In this document: piece after piece, positions 34,774 through 43,327 of the stretch
How the letters are laid out: the number at the start of each line of letters is the position of its first letter
Position numbering within the stretch: position 1 is the first letter of the stretch
NCBI GenBank assembly: GCA_041691815.1
Contig: JBEPTZ010000001.1
Span: forward strand, 1-64,000
Direction of reading: 5' to 3'
Source: 70-18 sp041691815
Lineage (GTDB): Bacteria > Pseudomonadota > Alphaproteobacteria > Acetobacterales > Acetobacteraceae
Length of the DNA: 64,000 nucleotides
Program-made: the position numbers and the translations under genes
The notes under the pieces: generated by a model
What the model was told of the DNA's origin: nothing
Databases searched by the model: none
What the model saw: the letters and a program-made list of their open reading frames with translations, nothing else

Positions 34774-35238
34774 ATGCAGCAAGCAAGACTGTCGTCGATA
34801 GGCGGCATCACCGTGGGCGCCATATTGCCCAGCGCTGCTGCGACACTGGTGCAGTTCGCTGCCCCCGACAACACACTTCCATACCGAAGGGTCTTCCAGC
34901 CCTCGCAGGATATCTCCGATCAAAGCGGCGACGTGGCGCGCGGGGACCTGTATCGCAAGGTCGTGCGCGAGAAGGTTGAGCGTTGCCCGTTCTCGGGCGC
35001 AGAGAAAGCAAGCTTCCGCGCGTGGGCCGACACCCGCAACGCTGCCTTCGCCGGCGACTGCGCCCGGGCCGCGGCCAGAGGCGCAGTGCCGGGGACACCC
35101 GAGGAACAGCACCGCAGCAAAGCGCTGGCCGCAGCCCCCCGCATGCGCGTGGTCCTCCGCCGGATTGATGAGTATGGCCGCGGCAAGGCCCGTTCTGAGG
35201 ACGTGATCGGAGAGGTGTGCCGGCCGTCCGCCCAGTGA
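34774..35238 (+). CDS. Hypothetical protein with N-terminal hydrophobic segment (operon gene 2)
   Basis: A 154-residue protein. The N-terminal SSIGGITVGAILPSAAATLV is a weak signal or membrane segment. The rest is basic and helical, with cysteines in VERCPFSG, GDCARAAA and GEVCRPSAQ. No domain is recognised. It follows gene 1 by one base and nearly touches the SLOG gene start, so translation is probably coupled. Role unknown; it may be a partner of the membrane effector. Confidence 0.6.
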   Translation: MQQARLSSIGGITVGAILPSAAATLVQFAAPDNTLPYRRVFQPSQDISDQSGDVARGDLYRKVVREKVERCPFSGAEKASFRAWADTRNAAFAGDCARAAARGAVPGTPEEQHRSKALAAAPRMRVVLRRIDEYGRGKARSEDVIGEVCRPSAQ

Positions 35239-35243
35239 GCGAA

Positions 35244-36938
35244 ATGTCGTCGACTGATTGCAACCAGGCCCTGCAACGCCCGGTGATGGCACTGCATATC
35301 GGCGTCAGCGGCCATCGCAGCCTGCCGGACACCGATGTTGCCGGGCTGCGTGCCGAAGCCTCGGCCGTGTTCAGGGCGGTCCGCACCGAGGCGTTGGCGC
35401 TGCACGCGGCCGACCAGTCCAGCGTTGCCCCGATCTATGCCGCCGCGCCGCCGCTGCTGCGCTGCGTCTGTGGCCTGGCCGAGGGGACGGACAGTATTCT
35501 CGCCGAGGCCGCACTCGATGAAGCGTGGACGCTGGTGGCCGTGCTGCCGTTCCCCGCGGATGTGTTTGCCGAGGATTTTGCCGGTGCCGCGCGGGACCGT
35601 TACGCCCGGCTCCTCGCCCGGGCACAGGCAGTGTGCGCGCTGGACGGTGACCGCGGCAGCGATCACGCCTATGCCGATATCGGCGACCTTATCATCGAGC
35701 AATCTGACCTGCTGCTGACCGTTTGGGACGGGAAGCGGGCAAAGGGGTACGGTGGCACAGGTGACGTCGTGCGTCTTGCGATGCGGGCTGGGCTGCCGGT
35801 TGCGGTGTTGCCGCCCTCTGGCGCGCGTGCCGCCAACTGGCTCGGGGTTACGGGCACCGTTGACTTCGCCGCCATGCTGCGTGCTGCCCTGCTGCCACCG
35901 ACGAGCGGCGACGGCTTCCCGCAGGCGTGCTTCAATGACCGCCCGCGCGGCAATGGCTGGGCTGCCGCTGTGCTGCGGACGTATGACTGGCTGGTGGCTC
36001 TCGGCCACGCCCCGACTGCTTCACCCATTTCGGCCCAACCGGTGTGGGAGCCGGAGGTCGCGGTATTGCACCAGGCATTCCAGGCGTCCGACCAACTGGC
36101 AACTGAGTATGCCGCGCGTTATCGTGCCGCCGGATTGCTGCGCTACGGGCTGATCCTGCCGGCCACGCTGGCCTCGCTGGTGGGCTGGTATGGCGCCGGC
36201 TGGCTTCAGCCGATCGGCAATCTGGCAGCCTTCGTCGTGCTGCTGTTCGTTGTCCTGTTTTCCGCCCATGGCGGTTGGGAGCCGGCGCATCGCCGGTTTC
36301 TGATGTATCGCGCGCTGGCCGAATATATTCGCAACGCCCGTCTGCTCGCGTCGTTGCGCGCGGTGCCCTCTCTGCCGGGGGCTGCAGCGCATGAGGTGCG
36401 GGCAGCAGATTGGACCGGCTGGTATGGTCGAGCGGTGATCCGCCAGCAAGGCCTGTCGCCAGCCCACTTCGATGCCGAGAGCATGGCGCAGGCGGTGGGC
36501 TTCGTGCGCGGTGAGGCGCAAAACCAGATTCACTTTCTGCAAAGCCGCGCCGAGGGGTTCGACGTCATCGCCGGGCGGCTGCGACAGATCGGCGTCGTGC
36601 TGTCGATCCTGGGCGTGGCGTTCTCCGGTGGTCGGGCGGCACTGCTGCTGGCGGGTGTCGGCCCGTCCGCGCTGCGGGCGTTCAACGAAATGGCGCTGGT
36701 CCTCCCGGCGATGGCCCCGGTGTTTCTTGGTCTGCTCAGCTTCAACGAATACAGCAAGCTCGCCACCCGCTATCGCCTGGTGGCGGCCGCGCTGGAAGCC
36801 GAGATCGCGGCACTTGATCGAGCAGCGCTGAACCGCGCCACCGTGCTGCCGGTCGCGCGGCGGATCGTCGATGTGATGCTGGCGGAGCGGGACGACTGGC
36901 GACAACTGATGCAATCGCAGACGATCTCGGCGTACTGA
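35244..36938 (+). CDS. SLOG-type sensor fused to multi-TM (SLATT-like) effector domain
   Basis: A 564-residue protein. The N-terminal ~190 residues form a Rossmann-type SLOG domain: MALHIGVSGHR at the nucleotide-binding edge, PPLLRCVCGLAEGTDSILAE, DIGDLIIEQSDLLLTVWDGK and VRLAMRAGLPVAVLPPSG. Two helices near 300-342 (LRYGLILPATLASLVGWYGA; LAAFVVLLFVVLFSAHG) and two near 450-500 follow, then a helical tail, EYSKLATRYRLVAAALEAEI. SLOG domains bind or hydrolyse nucleotide signals, and SLATT-type 2TM units are proposed pore-forming effectors. GTG starts at 35235 (overlapping the previous stop) and 35217 are alternatives. Assignment rests on motif pattern. Confidence 0.7.
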   Translation: MSSTDCNQALQRPVMALHIGVSGHRSLPDTDVAGLRAEASAVFRAVRTEALALHAADQSSVAPIYAAAPPLLRCVCGLAEGTDSILAEAALDEAWTLVAVLPFPADVFAEDFAGAARDRYARLLARAQAVCALDGDRGSDHAYADIGDLIIEQSDLLLTVWDGKRAKGYGGTGDVVRLAMRAGLPVAVLPPSGARAANWLGVTGTVDFAAMLRAALLPPTSGDGFPQACFNDRPRGNGWAAAVLRTYDWLVALGHAPTASPISAQPVWEPEVAVLHQAFQASDQLATEYAARYRAAGLLRYGLILPATLASLVGWYGAGWLQPIGNLAAFVVLLFVVLFSAHGGWEPAHRRFLMYRALAEYIRNARLLASLRAVPSLPGAAAHEVRAADWTGWYGRAVIRQQGLSPAHFDAESMAQAVGFVRGEAQNQIHFLQSRAEGFDVIAGRLRQIGVVLSILGVAFSGGRAALLLAGVGPSALRAFNEMALVLPAMAPVFLGLLSFNEYSKLATRYRLVAAALEAEIAALDRAALNRATVLPVARRIVDVMLAERDDWRQLMQSQTISAY

Positions 36939-37002
36939 ATGATTTTGCGACTTTCTTCTGTCAACAGTGACGCGAGGCGTCGCAACTCAGGGAGATTTCG
37001 AT

Positions 37003-37386
37003 ATGCTCAAATTGGGTCTTGCAGGCCTCGTGGCCGTCGCGCTGCTCAGCCTGCCAGCCGAAGCCGCCGGTCCACCACCATCCGGCGTCTATAGCTGTTA
37101 CGACGCCAGGATGGACTACAAAATGCGGCTCACCATCACGCCCATGCCGCTTGTGATGTTCGGCCTGATCGACGCCAGCACCTACTGCGACTTCGACGGC
37201 AATCACGGCCATTACAACTACAATGCCGGAAACGGCGTACTGACCATGCTCGACGGATCGCGCAAGGGCTGGCGCTACCACAAGGTGGCGGAATGGGGAT
37301 TTGCGCTGATCGACAACGCGAAGGGCACCGATATCTATACCTGTCCGTTCGAAGCCAACAAGAATCCGGCGCGCGGCCCCTGGTAG
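37003..37386 (+). CDS. Secreted small cysteine-containing protein (operon gene 4)
   Basis: A 127-residue protein with signal peptide MLKLGLAGLVAVALLSLPAEAAG. The mature part, about 104 residues, has three cysteines (GVYSCYDA, STYCDFDG, IYTCPFEA) and is rich in Tyr/Gly, suggesting a compact secreted beta fold. A strong ribosome site (AGGGAG) precedes the ATG. It lies 64 bases after the SLOG gene and 7 before the TIR gene. I recognise no family. A periplasmic protein inside a TIR/SLOG operon is unexpected. Confidence 0.75.
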   Translation: MLKLGLAGLVAVALLSLPAEAAGPPPSGVYSCYDARMDYKMRLTITPMPLVMFGLIDASTYCDFDGNHGHYNYNAGNGVLTMLDGSRKGWRYHKVAEWGFALIDNAKGTDIYTCPFEANKNPARGPW

Positions 37387-37393
37387 GCCACCG

Positions 37394-39427
37394 ATGCCGC
37401 CTCTGCGCATCGTCGCGCTGCTGGGCCGGGGTGCTCGCAACTCCGGCCTCCCGGCCCGGCAGCGGTCGTCGATGGGCGTGCCGGTCCCGCCGGCGCCCGA
37501 AAGCGACGTGCCCGAGGCACAACGGCCCAAGGTGTTCGTCTCGTATTCCAGGCGCGATGGCGCCTTTGCCGCAATCTTGGTGACACATCTTGAGGCACGT
37601 GCATTCCAGCCATTTCTTGACCGCACCGACATCGCTCCCGGCGAGCCGTGGCAGGACCGGCTCGCCGGGCTGATCCGCGTGGCCGATACGATGGTGTTTC
37701 TGGTCGGCCCTGATTCGAGTCATTCCGCCATCTGCGAATGGGAAGTCACCGAGGCTGCGCGATTAGGCAAACGGATCATACCGCTGGTGTGCCGGCCGAC
37801 CGATGACGCGGCCATCCCGGCGGCGTTGGCACGATTGAACTTCATTTTCGCCACCGAGCCCGAGGACATGGCGAACGCCATGGCGCGGCTGGATCATGGC
37901 CTGCGGCAGGATATCGGTTGGGTGCGCGAGCACACGCGGCTGACTGAGATCGCGGTGCGTTGGGATGATGGCGGGCGGAAGCGGTCACAGGCGCTGCGTG
38001 GCAGCGACCTTGAGGCGGCCGAGCGGTGGCTGTCCCACCCGCCCGGCCAATCCGGCCACCCCACAGTCCTGCACCGCGATCTCGTGCGGTTCAGCAGGCG
38101 CGCGCAGCGGCTGCGTCAGCGTGCCTGGGTGGTTGGGTCCGGTCTGGTTGCCGTCGTCGCACTGGGGCTGGCCGGGCTCGCCGAGATCAGCCGTCGCCGC
38201 GCCGACGACGCGCTGCAGGCGGCACGTGCAACCGCCAACACCCTGGTGAGCGATCTCGCCACCGGATTACGCGACAAGGTGGGAATGCCGGTCACCCTTG
38301 TGCGCAGCATTTTGGAACCGGCCCTGGCGCTGCAGGATCGGCTGATTTCTTCAGGCGGGGTCAGTCCCGCCCTGCGGGCCGATCAAAGCCACGCTTTGGC
38401 CCTGATGACGGTGACGTTGCTGCGCGTCGGCGACACGCAGGGTGCACTGAAAACTGCCACGCGGTCGCGCGACATCGCCGCGGCGCTGCAACGCGCTGCG
38501 CCGAATAGTCCTCCGCTGCGCTCCCAACTCTCCGAGAGCCTGCGCGCGGTCGCCCTGGCCGAGGAAAAATCGGGTGACCTCTCGGCCGCGCGTGCCGCCG
38601 TCGTCCAGCGCGTGACTGTCGCCCGGCAGAATATCGGCAGTCCGCCGCAGGCACAGGCCTCCCACGAACTGCTCGACGCGCTCATCATGCTGGGCCAGGC
38701 GGAGAGTGCAACCGACGACGTCGGCGGTGCGGCAAAGGCCTTGGAGGAGGCGTTGCAGTTGTCCCGCACAGCCTCCGACGGCGCCGCTACTCCGCAACAC
38801 GAGCGTGATCTCATGGAGATATTGGTCCAGCTTTCCGTGCTCAAGCTCCGGGCGGGCGATTCCAATGCGGCCTCGCAGGCGCTGCGCGAGGCATACGGCC
38901 TGGCGACGAGGGCCGCGCTGGACGAGACGGATGCCGCGGCACGCCGAGACCTGGCCCAGACGCTGATGACCATGGCCGTCAGCTTCTTTCGCCTCAACGA
39001 CCCTGCATCTGAATTCTCAAGTCTCACCCAAAGCCTCGACATCCGGCGTCAACTGGCTGCTGACAAAACCAATTACGAGGCGCAACTGGCCCTTGCGGGG
39101 GCGCTTTTTGCCGCCGGCGGGCTCCGATCCATCAACGGGCTGAACGATGCCGGGATTCGTGATCTTAGCGAAAGCATCTCGATCTACCGCGCACTGGCCC
39201 GAGACGGGTCGCATCCCGCTGTCCGCATTGCTCTTGCCAACACGCTCACCCTGGTTGCCCAGGCGAGGGTCATGGCGCGGGCCCCGCCCGGCGAGGCAGT
39301 GGCCGAACTGCTGGAGGCGATCGCGCTCTACCGCACCGACGGGCGCGATCTGGACAAGCAATCGCAGGCGTTTTTCAAGCAAGCCGAAGCGCTGCTGGCG
39401 AAACTGCAGCACATTGACACGGGTTGA
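37394..39427 (+). CDS. TIR-domain protein with TM helix and helical repeats
   Basis: A 677-residue protein. The TIR domain spans about 45-165: KVFVSYSRRDGAFAAILVTH, DRTDIAPGEPWQDRLAGL, and SAICEWEVTEAARLGKRIIP, where Glu117 is the candidate NAD-cleaving residue. A linker leads to one membrane helix at about 244-263 (AWVVGSGLVAVVALGLAGLA). The remaining 400 residues are alpha-helical, opening with AEISRRRADDALQAARATAN and continuing in TPR-like pairs such as SGDLSAARAAVVQRVTVA and LRAGDSNAASQALREAYGLA. This TIR-TM-repeat layout occurs in bacterial NADase or signalling proteins. The start could also be ATG 37472, closer to the domain. Last gene of the operon. Confidence 0.85.
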   Translation: MPPLRIVALLGRGARNSGLPARQRSSMGVPVPPAPESDVPEAQRPKVFVSYSRRDGAFAAILVTHLEARAFQPFLDRTDIAPGEPWQDRLAGLIRVADTMVFLVGPDSSHSAICEWEVTEAARLGKRIIPLVCRPTDDAAIPAALARLNFIFATEPEDMANAMARLDHGLRQDIGWVREHTRLTEIAVRWDDGGRKRSQALRGSDLEAAERWLSHPPGQSGHPTVLHRDLVRFSRRAQRLRQRAWVVGSGLVAVVALGLAGLAEISRRRADDALQAARATANTLVSDLATGLRDKVGMPVTLVRSILEPALALQDRLISSGGVSPALRADQSHALALMTVTLLRVGDTQGALKTATRSRDIAAALQRAAPNSPPLRSQLSESLRAVALAEEKSGDLSAARAAVVQRVTVARQNIGSPPQAQASHELLDALIMLGQAESATDDVGGAAKALEEALQLSRTASDGAATPQHERDLMEILVQLSVLKLRAGDSNAASQALREAYGLATRAALDETDAAARRDLAQTLMTMAVSFFRLNDPASEFSSLTQSLDIRRQLAADKTNYEAQLALAGALFAAGGLRSINGLNDAGIRDLSESISIYRALARDGSHPAVRIALANTLTLVAQARVMARAPPGEAVAELLEAIALYRTDGRDLDKQSQAFFKQAEALLAKLQHIDTG

Positions 39428-40045
39428 GGTCGCCAGGTTGGTGTTTAACTGAGAGTCTAACTCCGAATGATATCGGAACAATCGTGAGCTGTTGATTTTC
39501 TGAAACTCGACCTCTCCCAGCGACGGCGGAGCGGAACTTCTACCCTTGCGAAACCAGCCATTTTTCATTTCTCCATCATTCAGAATCAGACTCTGAGAAG
39601 CCGACCTGGTTGTCGGGTTTGCGGGCCACTTGAATGCGCTCGGGCTGGCGTTGGCGACGCGCGGTCCGGCATAGCCGCCATCAGCCTAGCCCGGTTGCAC
39701 GAACGGCCACCGCGAACGGAAGGCCGCCAGCAACAACACGGGGCCGTTACTGGCGGCCTTCCGTTCGTGGTGGTTGTCGAATTCCACTGCGGCCTGACCC
39801 GGGCTGATCGAAATTTTCGACTGAGGTCTGGCCGAGGTTTGAACCTCCCCTTCCGTAAGCTTCGCCATCAGTTTGCCGCTTCCGGCCGCCTGACCAGGCA
39901 GCCAACGCTGCTCAACACGCCGTTGCTGTGCCGCACCTCGGGGCATGATCCGTAGTCGATTTTCGGTAGCCGTGCAGCGGCGGCGAACGGGTGGATTGAC
40001 GCGCTGTGCCGCCAGTCCTAGTTTTTCGCCGTCAGCACGCTGCTG
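39428..40045. other. Gene-poor stretch between TIR gene and metZ leader
   Basis: No supported coding frame. It is moderately AT-rich at first and contains a large inverted repeat at 39707-39773. The stretch 39780-39960 shows no recognisable product on either strand and may be decayed sequence. Confidence 0.4.
39707..39773. repeat. 24-bp inverted repeat with 19-base loop
   Basis: 39707-39730 (CCACCGCGAACGGAAGGCCG and four more bases) is the reverse complement of 39750-39773 with one mismatch. It is too long and GC-rich for a simple terminator and no T-run follows. Possible identities are a REP/MITE-like element, a mobile-element end or an attenuator. Confidence 0.8.
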
Positions 40046-40104
40046 GTCCTCGTGATTTGTCCGGCCGGATTGCGGCGAGGTGAAACAAGCGCGCTAAAGA
40101 GGCC
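40046..40104 (+). ncRNA. SAM-II riboswitch upstream of metZ
   Basis: CGTGATTTG at 40051-40059 and GCTAAAG at 40092-40098, with TGAAACAAGCG between, are the conserved core of SAM-II (metA/metZ RNA element of alphaproteobacteria). Stem P1 is visible as CCTCG (40048-40052) paired with CGAGG (40076-40080); the 3' segment would close the pseudoknot. SAM-II binds S-adenosylmethionine and lowers translation of methionine genes. It lies 75 bases ahead of an O-succinylhomoserine sulfhydrylase, a classical target. Confidence 0.88.
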
Positions 40105-40178
40105 AGTGGTGTAGCCTGCGGAATGGGTCCGCGGCGCGCCGCTGCATCCATGGCCGGCCCCACGCGTGAAGGGCCCCA

Positions 40179-41384
40179 ATGATGGCATCCGAAGCTCCCA
40201 CCCCTGATACCAGTGCCTGGCATCCCGCCACTCGGCTTGTGCAGGGTGGCATCGAGCGCAGCGCGTTTGGCGAAACCGCCGAGGCGCTGTTTCTCACCTC
40301 CGGCTTCGTCTACGACAGCGCCGAGCAGGCCGAAGGCACGTTCACCGGCGCGGTGAAGCATTACCAGTATTCCCGCCTGGCCAACCCCACCATCTCGATG
40401 CTGGAGTCACGGCTGGCGCTGATCGAGGGCGCCGAGGCCTGCCGCTGCACCGCCACCGGCATGGCCGCGGTGCATGCCGCCTTGCTCAGCGGCCTGAAAT
40501 CCGGCGACCGGGTGGTGGCTTCGCGCGCGCTGTTTGGCTCCTGCCACTGGATCGTCTCCACCCTGCTGCCGCGCTACGGCATCACCACCAGCTTCGTCGA
40601 CGGCGGCGACCTGGCGCAATGGGCCGAGGCGCTGGCCACCCCGGCGACCGTGGTGTTGCTGGAATCACCGTCCAACCCGATGCTGGAGATCGTCGATCTG
40701 GCCGCCGTGGCCAAGCTGGCGCATGCCGCCGGGGCGGTCGTGGTGGTGGACAACGTGTTCGCCACGCCGCTGCTGCAGCAGCCGCTGAAGCTCGGCGCCG
40801 ACGTGGTGGTGTATTCCTGCACCAAGCATATCGACGGCCAGGGCCGGGTGCTGGGCGGCGCGGTGCTGGGCACGAAGAAATGGATCGAGGAGGTGCTGCA
40901 GCCGTTCGTGCGCAACACCGGGCCGGCGATCTCTGCGTTCAACGCCTGGCTGCTGCTGAAGGGGCTGGAAACCCTGGCCCTGCGCGTGGATGCCGGCTGC
41001 CGTAGCGCCGCCGATGTGGCCGATTTCCTGGCCGTCCAGCCGGGCATCGCGCGGGTGTGGTATCCCAGCCGCGCCGATCATCCGCAGCGCGAACTGGCGA
41101 TGGCGCAGATGTCGGCCGGCGGCACCATGGTGATCTTCGAGGTGAAGGGCGGCAAGGCGGCGGCGTTCCGGCTGATGAACGCCATGCGGCTGATCCGCGT
41201 CTCGAACAACCTGGGTGATTCCAAGTCGCTCGCCACCCACCCGGCAACCACCACGCATATGAAGATCGGCGCCGAGGAGCGCGCCAAGCTTGGCATCACC
41301 GATGGGGTGATCCGGCTGTCGGTGGGGCTGGAGGATGTGCGCGACATCAAGGCCGATCTGGCGCGCGGGCTGGCGGCGGTCTGA
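40179..41384 (+). CDS. metZ: O-succinylhomoserine sulfhydrylase
   Basis: A 401-residue PLP enzyme of the Cys/Met-metabolism family that makes homocysteine from O-succinylhomoserine and sulfide. Markers are HPATRLVQGGIERSAFGETA at the N-terminus, YSRLANPTISMLESRLALIE, VVVVDNVFATPLLQQPLKLG and the PLP lysine in VVYSCTKHIDGQGRVLGG. VSNNLGDSKSLATHPATTTH follows, typical of MetZ. The ATG at 40179 is followed by a second in-frame ATG. A SAM-II riboswitch in its leader provides feedback control by SAM. Confidence 0.95.
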   Translation: MMASEAPTPDTSAWHPATRLVQGGIERSAFGETAEALFLTSGFVYDSAEQAEGTFTGAVKHYQYSRLANPTISMLESRLALIEGAEACRCTATGMAAVHAALLSGLKSGDRVVASRALFGSCHWIVSTLLPRYGITTSFVDGGDLAQWAEALATPATVVLLESPSNPMLEIVDLAAVAKLAHAAGAVVVVDNVFATPLLQQPLKLGADVVVYSCTKHIDGQGRVLGGAVLGTKKWIEEVLQPFVRNTGPAISAFNAWLLLKGLETLALRVDAGCRSAADVADFLAVQPGIARVWYPSRADHPQRELAMAQMSAGGTMVIFEVKGGKAAAFRLMNAMRLIRVSNNLGDSKSLATHPATTTHMKIGAEERAKLGITDGVIRLSVGLEDVRDIKADLARGLAAV

Positions 41385-41471
41385 TCGCCGGGCTGGACTT
41401 GTCTCCGGCGCGCGCGTTTTATCGGCCGCTGGAGACCCCCCGAGCGATCAGGCGACAGCGGACCACGCGGC

Positions 41472-41888
41472 ATGACCCCGACCACCCCTGGCGATTATTC
41501 CCAGACCACCCACGGCATCAGGGTCACGGTGCGGTCGTTCTATCTCGACGATCAGTCCAAACCGGCCGAGGGCAAGTATGTCTGGGCCTACCGGGTGCGG
41601 ATCGAGAACCAGGGCGCGGCGACGGCGCAGTTGCTGCGCCGCACCTGGCGGATCACCGATGGACGCGGCCGCACGCAGACGGTCAGCGGCGAGGGGGTGG
41701 TGGGGCAGCAGCCGATTCTCGACCCCGGCGAGAGCTTCGAATACACCTCCGGCACGCCGCTCGACACGCCGAGCGGCTTCATGCACGGCACCTACCACAT
41801 GATCGCAACCGCGTCGGGCGAGGCGTTCGACGTGGCGATCCCGGCCTTCAGCCTGGACAGCCCGCGTCAGAACACCCGGTTGCACTGA
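41472..41888 (+). CDS. apaG: ApaG protein
   Basis: A 138-residue protein of the ApaG/DUF525 fold, a fibronectin-III-like beta sandwich. The core reads AYRVRIENQGAATAQLLRRT, WRITDGRGRTQTVSGEGVVG and the near-invariant GQQPILDPGESFEYTSGTPL followed by MHGTYHMI. The biochemical role is unsettled; E. coli ApaG is linked to cobalt tolerance and Ap4A levels. It lies 87 bases after metZ in the same direction and may be on the same transcript. Length is normal. Confidence 0.95.
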   Translation: MTPTTPGDYSQTTHGIRVTVRSFYLDDQSKPAEGKYVWAYRVRIENQGAATAQLLRRTWRITDGRGRTQTVSGEGVVGQQPILDPGESFEYTSGTPLDTPSGFMHGTYHMIATASGEAFDVAIPAFSLDSPRQNTRLH

Positions 41889-41985
41889 ACCGCCACCCTG
41901 CCCTGCGCCGGTGACGGAGGGGAAATGATGGGCGGTGCCGATACGATCCGGTAGCGTGGTGGGATCGCCATCAGGAGCTGCCGGG

Positions 41986-43191
41986 ATGTCCGCTGCCGTC
42001 AATACGCCGGCCCAGAATCGCGCCCTGCTGGCGGGTTCGGTCACGCTCTCGGTGGCGCTTGGCACCAGGGCGACATTCGGGCTGTTCCTGGTGCCGCTCA
42101 CCACCATGGGAATTCCGCTGGCCGACGTGGCGCTGGCGATCGCCGTCCATAACCTGTCCTGGGGTGCAGCCCAGCCGCTGGCCGGCGCCTGGGCGGATCG
42201 GGCCGGCGCGGCGCGAGTGCAGGCGCTGGGCGCGCTGCTCTACGCCGCCGGTTTCGCGCTGCCGGCGCTGGTGCCGGCGACCTGGTCGGTGATGCTGGGG
42301 ATCGGGCTGCTGACCGGGGTGGGAATGGCGCTGCTCGGTTGGGGGGTGTCGCTGGCCGGGGTGGCGCGGGCGTTTCCGGCATCACGACGGACCCCGGCGA
42401 CCGGGCTGGCCAGCGCCGGCGGCTCGGTGGGGCAGATGTTGCTGCTGCCGGTCGCCGCGGTGGCGATCGGCTATGGCGGCGGCGGGCTGGGGTTGCTGGT
42501 GATGGCGGCTGTGCTGCTGGTCGCTATCCCGCTCGGCCGGCCGCTGGACCGCGCGGCGCTGGCGCATCCGGCGCCACACCCGACGCAGGGTGGTGGTACC
42601 ATGGCGGCGGTGCGGCTGGCGCTGCGGGATCGCAGTTTCGTGCTGGTTTCACTGGGGTTTTTCACCTGCGGGTTCCAGCTTGCCTTCCTGGCGACGCATC
42701 TGCCGGGCTATCTGAGCCTGTGCGGCATGCCGGCCTCCACCGGCGCCTGGGCGCTCATGCTGGTGGGTGGCGCGAATATCGTCGGCAGCTGGGCCTGCGG
42801 GCGGATGGGCCAGGTGCTGCCGCCGCAATACGTGCTGGCCGGCATCTATCTGCTGCGCGCGGTGGCGATCCTCGGGTTCTGGCTGTCGCCGAAGGACGCG
42901 CTCTCCACGGCGCTATTCGCCATCGTCATGGGGCTGTTCTGGCTGGGTACGGTGCCGCTGACCAACGGGGTGATCGCCAGCCGGTTCGGCGTGCGCGATA
43001 TCGGCGCGCTGTTCGGGGTGTGCTTCATCAGCCACCAGATCGGCGGATTTCTCGGCGCCTGGATGGGCGGGTTGGTGTTCGGCTGGACCGGCAGCTACGA
43101 CGCGGCGTTCCTCGCCACCGCGGCCGCCGGGCTGGTGGCCGCGGCCTTCAACCTGCCGATCCGCAGCCCGCGTGTGGTCGCCGCCTGGTAG
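41986..43191 (+). CDS. MFS transporter, last five codons removed by a transposon
   Basis: A 401-residue twelve-helix permease resembling monocarboxylate/oxalate-formate-type MFS proteins (LFLVPLTTMGIPLADVALAI; HNLSWGAAQPLAGAWADRAG; FFTCGFQLAFLATHLPGYL). The start at 41986 has an AGGAG site. The final codon TGG is followed by TAG made from the TA target plus the first G of the transposon inserted at 43191. Reading across to the far side (46314) would give TAC CCG CCG CCT GAC TAA, so the ancestral protein ended WYPPPD. The loss is minor and the protein is probably functional. Substrate unknown. Confidence 0.88.
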   Translation: MSAAVNTPAQNRALLAGSVTLSVALGTRATFGLFLVPLTTMGIPLADVALAIAVHNLSWGAAQPLAGAWADRAGAARVQALGALLYAAGFALPALVPATWSVMLGIGLLTGVGMALLGWGVSLAGVARAFPASRRTPATGLASAGGSVGQMLLLPVAAVAIGYGGGGLGLLVMAAVLLVAIPLGRPLDRAALAHPAPHPTQGGGTMAAVRLALRDRSFVLVSLGFFTCGFQLAFLATHLPGYLSLCGMPASTGAWALMLVGGANIVGSWACGRMGQVLPPQYVLAGIYLLRAVAILGFWLSPKDALSTALFAIVMGLFWLGTVPLTNGVIASRFGVRDIGALFGVCFISHQIGGFLGAWMGGLVFGWTGSYDAAFLATAAAGLVAAAFNLPIRSPRVVAAW

Positions 43192-43327
43192 TGTCTCAGT
43201 TTGAAATCCCAGCCGCCCGACTCGGCGACAAAGTGGGCTGTACCATTTTAGGAAAAAGCACAAGCTTGTTTCTTGAATTTTAACCCCATATGTGGTGGTG
43301 TGTTGAAGGAAACAGATACCGCGTGCG

